Shown here piece after piece: positions 58,648-64,000 of a stretch of DNA of 64,000 nt; the stretch's first letter is position 1, and every line of letters starts with the position of its first letter. Position numbers and translations under genes: made by a program. Origin of the DNA: JBAZYV01 sp041658345 (GTDB lineage: Bacteria; Patescibacteriota; Gracilibacteria; UBA1369; 2-02-FULL-48-14); NCBI GenBank assembly GCA_041658345.1, contig JBBAAK010000002.1:124001-188000 (forward strand), given 5' to 3'. Below the pieces are notes generated by a model. That model was not told the DNA's origin. It was given only the letters and a program-made list of their open reading frames with translations, and did no database searches.

Positions 58648-59430
58648 ATGAAGAAAATCATAAAAAATTTATTTTTGGCCATTGCAGTTTTTTTATTGCT
58701 ACTGATTCTTTTTACGCGGTTTTGTTATCAATATATTTTGTATCCATCGCCAAAGAATGATGGACCAATTCAGACTGAAAGTTCTCAAATTTTGAATTTT
58801 AAAAATGAATATGGGCAAAACGTTGAGGTTTTTTATTCGCCCGTCCAAAATCCTAAAAAAACAATTGTGTATTTTCATGGGAATAATGAAACTTTGAATG
58901 GGATTCAATATTTGGCAGAAAAATATAATGAGTATGGATTTAGCATTTTTATGATGGAGTATCCGGGTTATGGAGATAGCGGTGGTGCACCAAGTGAAGA
59001 AAATATTTATGCTTCTGCAAATTCCGTTTTAGATTATTTAATTGATAACGGCACCACAAATGATCAAGTAGTGATTGTTGGTTATTCGCTTGGCACGGGC
59101 GTCGCGACTGAAATGGCTTATAGGGGTTTTGGAAGTAGTCTTGTGTTAATTGCGCCGTACACTTCAATCACAAATATTGCATCCAGATTTGTGCCATTTT
59201 TGCCGATGGGACTTTTGATCCCGGAGCATTTTGATACTGCGTTGAAAGCTAAGACCATTGCCATCCCAACCTTAATAGTGCATGGCACAGCTGATCTTAC
59301 AATACCTTATGCCATGGGCGAGGGATTAAGTGGAATTTTTGAGAATGCCACACTTGTTACTCAGAAAGGCAAGGGCCATCATGATTATTTTGATGATGAG
59401 ACGGTCAAATTGATTGCAGATTTTTTGTAA
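58648..59430 (+). CDS. Membrane-anchored alpha/beta hydrolase
   Basis: 260 residues: N-terminal membrane helix (LFLAIAVFLLLLILFTRF), then an ABHD13/BEM46-like hydrolase. Oxyanion VYFHGNNETL near 75, nucleophile elbow VGYSLGTGVA near 149, Asp in VHGTADLTIP near 212, His in GKGHHDYFDDE near 246. Substrate unknown; lipid or acyl-ester hydrolysis at the membrane is plausible. 10 nt after the cytochrome b5 gene. Confidence 0.87.
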   Translation: MKKIIKNLFLAIAVFLLLLILFTRFCYQYILYPSPKNDGPIQTESSQILNFKNEYGQNVEVFYSPVQNPKKTIVYFHGNNETLNGIQYLAEKYNEYGFSIFMMEYPGYGDSGGAPSEENIYASANSVLDYLIDNGTTNDQVVIVGYSLGTGVATEMAYRGFGSSLVLIAPYTSITNIASRFVPFLPMGLLIPEHFDTALKAKTIAIPTLIVHGTADLTIPYAMGEGLSGIFENATLVTQKGKGHHDYFDDETVKLIADFL

Positions 59431-59501
59431 TTGCAAAATTTGATTTATATGTACCTTTGCTATTTCAAAGCAAACAATGTAAGGTGGGCTTCTATTAAAT
59501 A

Positions 59502-59535
59502 AACCCTTAAGGGTTATAATCTCACCCTTGCGGGT
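59502..59535 (+). promoter_or_regulatory. Twin palindromes around a perfect -10 box, DEAD-box helicase leader
   Basis: AACCCTTAAGGGTT (59502-59515, perfect palindrome) and ACCCTTGCGGGT (59524-59535) lie 22 nt apart, each followed by a TAATCTC sequence. A perfect TATAAT (59515-59520) lies between them; no good -35 is seen. The arrangement suggests tandem operator sites or leader hairpins controlling the helicase. The predicted leader is under 20 nt and lacks a Shine-Dalgarno site. Confidence 0.45.
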
Positions 59536-59544
59536 TTTAATCTC

Positions 59545-60747
59545 ATGTTCAGAAAAAAATTCACTCATTATTCCAGTAATAGAAAGCCAGGTCATGGAGG
59601 CCGTTCACAAGGTGGGCGTCGTCCTTCTCGAGTAGGTGGCTCCAGTATTAATCCAGCTCTTTTAGTCTGTAAGGCTACCGGTATTGTTGAAGAAGATACA
59701 TTTACGCCGTCTTTTGAGTTTAAAGATATACCTGTGCACCCTCAATTACGTGCAAATATTCTAAAAAAGGGTTACACAACGCCAACTCCAATTCAAAATG
59801 ATACTATTTTGCCAATCAGTGAGGGGCGAGATGTGCTTGGTATAGCAAATACCGGGACGGGGAAAACCGCAGCCTTTTTGATCCCACTTATTCACAAGGC
59901 TTTGGAAAATTCTCGTGAACGTGTGCTTGTTTTGGTCCCAACGCGTGAAATAGCTACGCAAATTCAAGATGAATTTGTTGATTTTACGCAAGGCACTCGT
60001 CTTTGGGCGGTAGTTTGTGTGGGTGGGATGCCAATCAGCAGGCAAATTCGTAATCTTAAAATGGATCCAACTTTTGTAATATCAACACCCGGGCGTTTAA
60101 AAGATCTTATTGAGCGTAAAGTTATAAATTTGGGACGTTTTAATCGAGTAATTTTGGATGAGGCCGATCGCATGGTGGACATGGGCTTTATTAAAGATAT
60201 TCGATACCTCTTGGGGCTTTTGCCTAAAGAACGTCAATCATTGTTCTTTTCCGCCACACTCCCACCTGAGGTTAAGGATCTAATTCATTCGTTTTTGCAT
60301 AATCCACTAACTGTGTCTGTTAAAAAACGAGATACTGCGGCGAATGTTGATCAAGATGTTATAAATGTTTCTCCCGGGCAGAATAAAATGCAGATTTTAA
60401 AAGAGTTACTTGGCAAAGAACATTTTAGTAAAGTTTTAGTCTTTACTCGTACCAAACGTGGAGCTGATCGTCTTACTAAATATTTAGAGGAGGAAGGGTT
60501 CAAAGTTGCTTGTATTCATGGAGACAAGGAGCAACGTCAAAGGCAACGTGCGCTTGATTCGTTTAAAGAAAACTATATTCAAATTTTGGTAGCCACAGAT
60601 GTGGCGGCACGTGGACTTGATATCCCGAACGTGAGCCATGTTATTAATTTTGATATTCCGCAGAGTTATGATGATTATGTGCATCGCATTGGTCGTACCG
60701 GCCGTGCAGATAAAAAGGGCCATGCATTGACGTTTGTGGAAAGGTAG
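59545..60747 (+). CDS. DEAD-box RNA helicase, RhlE-like
   Basis: 400 residues. A basic Gly/Arg N-terminal tail (about 1-35), Q motif and ANTGTGKTAAFLIPL (Walker A, ~107), PTREIATQI, TPGRLKDLI, DEADRMVDMG (~207), SATLP, VLVFTRTKRGADRL and VAARGLDIPNVSHVINFD with final HRIGRTGRADK. Ends soon after the helicase core, so no C-terminal RNA-binding domain. Probably remodels rRNA or mRNA, especially in the cold; a cold-shock protein gene lies 2 kb away. Confidence 0.93.
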   Translation: MFRKKFTHYSSNRKPGHGGRSQGGRRPSRVGGSSINPALLVCKATGIVEEDTFTPSFEFKDIPVHPQLRANILKKGYTTPTPIQNDTILPISEGRDVLGIANTGTGKTAAFLIPLIHKALENSRERVLVLVPTREIATQIQDEFVDFTQGTRLWAVVCVGGMPISRQIRNLKMDPTFVISTPGRLKDLIERKVINLGRFNRVILDEADRMVDMGFIKDIRYLLGLLPKERQSLFFSATLPPEVKDLIHSFLHNPLTVSVKKRDTAANVDQDVINVSPGQNKMQILKELLGKEHFSKVLVFTRTKRGADRLTKYLEEEGFKVACIHGDKEQRQRQRALDSFKENYIQILVATDVAARGLDIPNVSHVINFDIPQSYDDYVHRIGRTGRADKKGHALTFVER

Positions 60748-60772
60748 AATAGAATCCTTTGGTAATCACCAC

Positions 60773-60825
60773 GAAGAGCGCCTCCTAAGGTTCCGTCCTT
60801 ACTGGGTTCTCTTCTTTTTTTTGTA
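60773..60825 (+). terminator. Terminator after the DEAD-box gene
   Basis: Outer arms AAGAG/CTCTT and inner arms TAAGG/CCTTA form a long imperfect stem, followed by a T-rich run. It overlaps the 3' end of the convergent NYN gene. Confidence 0.5.
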
Positions 60826-61302
60826 GCTTAATTTCGTTTTTAAATCACTTATAAAGGCCAAGGATTCCGATGGGAACTTTTTTAATAAGGCCGAATATGT
60901 TCTTTGGTTTGGAATAAGCAATTTTTCCAGTTTTCCTTCTTGGATAAGGTATTTTACAACGCAATGAAAATCGCCATCTCCAGTAACAAGAACAGCTTTG
61001 TTGTAGTTGTTCAGTTCTATCATGGTTTGCAAAACAAGTTCAGCATCACAATTTCCTTTTGTGTGGCCATCCTTATAATTTAAAGTTGGTTTAAAAATCA
61101 GAATAAATCCCGAATCTTGCAAAGATTTATATAAGTCGCTGTTTTCCGCTATAAAGCCAAGAAATAAAAAAGCTTTTGATACTTGATATTTCTCCGTTAA
61201 ATAAACTCTAAATTTTTTAAAATCCAAACTCCAGCCTAAGTTTTTAATGCTTAAATTTAGGTTTTGACTGTCGATGAATGCGTAATTGTTTCCCGGCTTC
61301 AT
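60799..61302 (-). CDS. NYN-domain (LabA/DUF88-like) nuclease
   Basis: 167 residues with the PIN-like NYN fold: NNYAFIDSQNLNLSIKN at the N-terminus with the first acidic residue, KGNCDAELVLQTMIEL near 82, and AVLVTGDGDFHCVVKYLI near 103 with the Asp pair for metal. The C-terminus is a Lys-rich tail (SYKKKKRTQ). NYN proteins are RNA nucleases, and the acidic set looks complete. Stands alone, convergent with the helicase. Confidence 0.87.
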   Translation of the reverse strand: MKPGNNYAFIDSQNLNLSIKNLGWSLDFKKFRVYLTEKYQVSKAFLFLGFIAENSDLYKSLQDSGFILIFKPTLNYKDGHTKGNCDAELVLQTMIELNNYNKAVLVTGDGDFHCVVKYLIQEGKLEKLLIPNQRTYSALLKKFPSESLAFISDLKTKLSYKKKKRTQ

Positions 61303-61344
61303 ATGTATTTATTCTATACTTTTTGAGTGGAAGCTCAAAAGATA

Positions 61345-62769
61345 TTATTGAAGCTTTAGCATTTTTGTGATGCCGATTTTTTTTACAAAATGTGAATCGT
61401 GAGAAATGATGCACATTGCAACGCCTTGTTCCAATAGAAAGCGTTCCAAATCTTCACGCAAAAATAAATCGAGATGATTTGTTGGTTCGTCCAAAAGCAA
61501 GAGATCAGGTTTGTTTGTTAGCAAAATCGCAAATTCCAAACGGCGTTTTTGCCCGTAGCTCAGCGTTTTTATTTTGCTATCCATGAACTCGGCGGGGAAG
61601 AGATAGCCGGCGAGTGTGCTACGTCCTTGGGTATATTCAATGCTCGTATTTGTTCCAAATTCGCCGATCACGGTTTTATCGGGATCTAAGCGTGAAAACT
61701 GTCCCAGGTAGCCGATTTTAAGGTTGGCGCGTAGGGTGACTTGGCCAATGTATGCGGTATCGACTCCACTTAAAATGTTAAGCAATGTGCTTTTGCCGGA
61801 GCCATTTGGCCCTTCAATAAGTACGCGATCTCCTTGTTCAATTTTGAGCCGAATGTCTTTTAAGATTTGTCGATTTTCGTAAGTTTTATTTTCTATAAAA
61901 GCATTGAGCACTGTTCCTTTTTGTCCTTGTTCCAAGGCTTTCATTCTCACGCAAGGGTCTGCTACTGGTGCGGGTGGAGCTTTTTTCTCCATACGTTCCA
62001 ATGCTTTCTTTTTTTGTGCCACAGTGGCTGTAAATTTATATTTTGGGTGATTTGCGTTTTCGGCCAACCATTCTTCCAGTTCCGTTACTTCACGCTGGCT
62101 GAACTCATGTAGTTTTAAGCGTTTTTGGTAGCGTTCATAGCGTTCAAGCAAAAATCCATCGTAAGTGCAACCGTAAACTTCAATATTGTGCTCAGCGGAG
62201 ATTTCCCAGATTTGATCTGCAACTGCATTTATAAAACTGCGATCGTGTGAGACAAAAGCCACAGTCCCGCGGAAATTACGCACAAAATCTTTTAACCAGT
62301 CAATGCTAGCCGTATCTAAATGATTCGTTGGTTCATCTAAAAGCAGTATGGTTGGTTCGGAAAGCAATAATTCTGCAAGTGCCACGCGTACACGTTGTCC
62401 TCCACTTAAGTTTTTGAGTTGCAATAAGGTTGAATCTTGATTTAGGCCAACTTCGGCAAGTGCAATATCTATTTGGTAGGTCATCCATTCTTCTTCCAAA
62501 TGGCTTTCCAGGTAGGTGCCGACCAAATCTTCTTCATTAGGGAAGGATATGTCTTGAACAAGATACCCAATTATTTCTTGCGAAGAGCTTACAGACCCAC
62601 TACTTGGCTCCAGTTCTCCTTTAAGAAGCTTTAAGAGTGTTGATTTTCCACAGCCGTTTCTGCCAACAATGGCTACACGTTTTTTGCTGGCGCTATCCAG
62701 TGAAATATTCACGCCCTCAAAGAGCTGGCCGGTTGGGGCGTCGAATGCGAGGTCTTTTGTAATTAACAT
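61345..62769 (-). CDS. ABC-F family ATPase
   Basis: 474 residues with two ABC cassettes and no membrane helices. Cassette 1: Walker A VGRNGCGKSTLL near 36, signature LSGGQRVRVALAELLL near 123, Walker B ILLLDEPTNHLD near 140. The linker (~180-270) is helical and basic. Cassette 2: GPNGSGKSTLL near 319, a signature-like LSYGQKRRLEFA near 398, LLLLDEPTNHLD near 418. ABC-F proteins act on the ribosome E site in translation rescue or antibiotic protection. Confidence 0.92.
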   Translation of the reverse strand: MLITKDLAFDAPTGQLFEGVNISLDSASKKRVAIVGRNGCGKSTLLKLLKGELEPSSGSVSSSQEIIGYLVQDISFPNEEDLVGTYLESHLEEEWMTYQIDIALAEVGLNQDSTLLQLKNLSGGQRVRVALAELLLSEPTILLLDEPTNHLDTASIDWLKDFVRNFRGTVAFVSHDRSFINAVADQIWEISAEHNIEVYGCTYDGFLLERYERYQKRLKLHEFSQREVTELEEWLAENANHPKYKFTATVAQKKKALERMEKKAPPAPVADPCVRMKALEQGQKGTVLNAFIENKTYENRQILKDIRLKIEQGDRVLIEGPNGSGKSTLLNILSGVDTAYIGQVTLRANLKIGYLGQFSRLDPDKTVIGEFGTNTSIEYTQGRSTLAGYLFPAEFMDSKIKTLSYGQKRRLEFAILLTNKPDLLLLDEPTNHLDLFLREDLERFLLEQGVAMCIISHDSHFVKKIGITKMLKLQ

Positions 62770-62819
62770 TTTTAGATTTAAGCCGGGACAATATAAGGTA
62801 AGAATTGCTTTAGTTCAAG

Positions 62820-62856
62820 AAAAATCCCCAGGTTTTATCCCGGGGATTCTTTTTAG
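62820..62856. terminator. Bidirectional terminator between the cold-shock and ABC-F genes
   Basis: AATCCCC ... GGGGATT stem, A-rich on one side and T5 on the other, so it works for either strand. Its main client is the minus-strand cold-shock gene, 16 nt upstream. Confidence 0.8.
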
Positions 62857-62871
62857 ACTAGTTTTTTAGAA

Positions 62872-63126
62872 CTAAGCTGCTTCTGATTCGTCTGTTTCGT
62901 CTGATTCTGGAGCGGACTCATCGTCCATTCCGTTATCAAGAACAACATTAACTGCTTTAGGACCTTTGTCGGAAGATGCTGTTTCAAAAGAAACGCTGTC
63001 TCCTTCTTTCATGTCCTTGAAGTTACTGTTTGTACAGTCATTAGCGTGGAAGAAGATGTCCTTCTGACCTGCTAACGTGATAAAACCGAACCCACGTTCG
63101 TCTAACTTTTTGATGATACCTTTCAT
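62872..63126 (-). CDS. Cold-shock domain protein with acidic tail
   Basis: 84 residues. The CSD core (1-64) has the RNP1-like RGFGFITLAG and RNP2-like DIFFHANDC strands for single-stranded RNA or DNA binding. Residues 65-84 form an acidic tail (MDDESAPESDETDESEAA), less common in short Csp proteins, which could tune binding. An ~80-nt leader is predicted, in keeping with cold-regulated csp mRNAs. Confidence 0.93.
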   Translation of the reverse strand: MKGIIKKLDERGFGFITLAGQKDIFFHANDCTNSNFKDMKEGDSVSFETASSDKGPKAVNVVLDNGMDDESAPESDETDESEAA

Positions 63127-63213
63127 ATTATGAAGGTAAAAAAATAAATGTCCTCTAAGTGTGATTTGAGGAATTTATTTCTAAAACCTTAAAACTCAAC
63201 CTATTGGAAGTCC

Positions 63214-63241
63214 ACTATACACTTTAATTTATGCTTGTCTA
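63214..63241 (-). promoter_or_regulatory. Promoter of the cold-shock gene
   Basis: Minus strand TAGACA (63236-63241), 16 bp, TATAGT (63214-63219). It predicts a leader of about 80 nt before ATG 63126. The rest of the 63127-63333 gap shows no gene. Confidence 0.55.
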
Positions 63242-63333
63242 TAGCTAAAATGAGATAGTTTAATTTCTATTTTCCTCTTCTTTGAAATTGTTTAATATGT
63301 AAATGAACTTTTAGACCATTACCACACCAATTT

Positions 63334-63432
63334 ATGGCAAAAGGATTGAACGCACGTGCAAACGTAAAAAAGGCTCCTAAAATGAGCAAGGATGAAAAAC
63401 GCGCTGCAAAAAGAGCTAAACAAGGTCGCTAA
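63334..63432 (+). CDS. Small basic protein, 32 aa
   Basis: ATG 63334 to TAA 63432, MAKGLNARANVKKAPKMS then KDEKRAAKRAKQGR. Strongly basic, no hydrophobic part. Its stop abuts the stop of the convergent ABC-F gene. Similar in style to the microprotein at 26470; likely nucleic-acid- or ribosome-associated if real. Weak ribosome site, so confidence is moderate. Confidence 0.55.
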   Translation: MAKGLNARANVKKAPKMSKDEKRAAKRAKQGR

Positions 63433-64000
63433 TTATTTTTCTAAATCCAGAGTGTAATCGATGCGGATTTGACTTACAAAATCCCAAACGTGTGAAACAA
63501 GTACCATAGCTCCTTCATATTTATCCAGTGCTTCTGCAATCACAGGAATATGGCGGAAATTTATGTGATTTGTTGGCTCGTCTAAAATTAGTAAACCCGG
63601 TTCTTCCAAAACCAGTCTCGCAAAAGCCACCAAACCTTTTTGTCCTTCGGAAAGACTGCCGATTTTTCTATGTATCACGTCACCTGTGATCAAAAAGCTT
63701 GCTGCAATTGAGCGGATTTCTTGTTCGGTTTTTTTGTTGGTTGCGGAATTTAGAGTATTTAAAACAGTATCTTCAAAATCCAAATTGGAAAAATCTTGGC
63801 GATAATAACCCACTTTTATACCTGGCTGAATTTTTGCTCCGGGAGCGGTGCCTTCCGCTAGCCCTTCAAGTAGCGTGCTTTTACCAATTCCATTTGGGCC
63901 AGAAATTAATAAATGCTGAGTTTTCTTTAGGGAAATATTTACCTTTTTGGGTACTTCTTTATGATTTTGGTAAGTTGTGAGAGAAGTGATTTGGAGTATT
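63433..64000 (-). CDS. ABC-F-like ATPase, C-terminal part (runs off the right edge)
   Basis: The frame is open to base 64000, so only the second cassette is seen (~188 residues): NISLKKTQHLLISGPNGIGK with Walker A GPNGIGKST, YYRQDFSNL, a signature-like LSEGQKGLVAFARLVLEE, and Walker B GLLILDEPTNHIN with NHIN in place of NHLD. A shorter frame from GTG 63813 is not the true start. It is the second ABC-F-type gene here; the first ends 0.7 kb upstream on the same strand, separated by the cold-shock gene. Confidence 0.88.
   Translation of the reverse strand, partial: ILQITSLTTYQNHKEVPKKVNISLKKTQHLLISGPNGIGKSTLLEGLAEGTAPGAKIQPGIKVGYYRQDFSNLDFEDTVLNTLNSATNKKTEQEIRSIAASFLITGDVIHRKIGSLSEGQKGLVAFARLVLEEPGLLILDEPTNHINFRHIPVIAEALDKYEGAMVLVSHVWDFVSQIRIDYTLDLEK

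Noticed and set aside
1..64000. Alternative genetic code with UGA as glycine
   Set aside because: UGA works as a stop in many genes with ATGA overlaps and conserved protein ends, and no gene needs UGA read-through.

Overview
The window looks like a chromosomal segment of a Candidate Phyla Radiation (Patescibacteria) bacterium. I infer this from four things: the four consecutive two-helix membrane proteins of the CPR type IV secretion-pilin type next to a TraG/VirD4-like ATPase; a type IV pilus assembly cluster; compact, translationally coupled housekeeping genes; and several small basic proteins. UGA is used as a stop (for example in the many ATGA gene overlaps), so this is not a Gracilibacteria/Absconditabacteria genome that reads UGA as glycine. 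A Peregrinibacteria-like lineage is my best guess, from general gene content only.

Layout. 1-3.5 kb: 5' part of secA, a membrane sugar-phosphate transferase and the RNase P RNA, all on the minus strand. 3.5-10.8 kb: an orphan gene, a TPR protein, galU, hsp20, ftsH, a second orphan gene, tilS and an RNHCP-domain protein. 10.8-15.7 kb: a plus-strand type IV pilus operon (PilN, PilO, PilC, three prepilins and a PilX-like protein), followed by metG. 17.2-26.6 kb: a long minus-strand run holding a lipoprotein, four T4SS-pilin-like membrane proteins, a TraG/VirD4-like ATPase, a PilT-like protein without a Walker A motif, a tRNA-dihydrouridine synthase, a GspG-like membrane protein, FtsQ and a basic microprotein. 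26.7-30.1 kb: an adenosylcobalamin-dependent ribonucleotide reductase with a candidate pair of NrdR boxes upstream.

30-38 kb is a mixed region: a TrpG-like amidotransferase, an orphan gene, a DUF1858-IscA fusion, a RelE-type toxin-antitoxin pair, an MFS exporter, TspO, TrmB, RlmN and a PflX-like radical SAM protein. 38-49 kb carries large orphan proteins, including a 939-residue protein combining a lytic-transglycosylase domain and an LAS-peptidase-like domain. It also carries two nearly identical tRNA-Pro genes, rimO, L-lactate dehydrogenase, a Wzx-like flippase, a C39-like peptidase and a cytosolic diguanylate cyclase. 49-64 kb holds a CARDB/SLH surface protein, RlmI, a lysine-rich microprotein, a lipoprotein, a U32 peptidase (TrhP-like) overlapping a ferredoxin, AsnRS, a ferric-reductase-like/cytochrome b5/hydrolase cluster, a DEAD-box helicase, an NYN nuclease, two ABC-F proteins and a cold-shock protein.

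Themes. The cell appears to ferment pyruvate to lactate, to build exported glycan (GalU, sugar transferase, flippase) and an SLH-anchored surface protein, and to run a type IV pilus plus a second, poorly understood envelope machine. Several orphan genes share strong TTGAC/TATAAT-like promoters. Unexplained repeats include a two-copy element of paired palindromes (5.4 and 30.7 kb) and a two-copy GNRA-tetraloop hairpin (3.1 and 29.9 kb).
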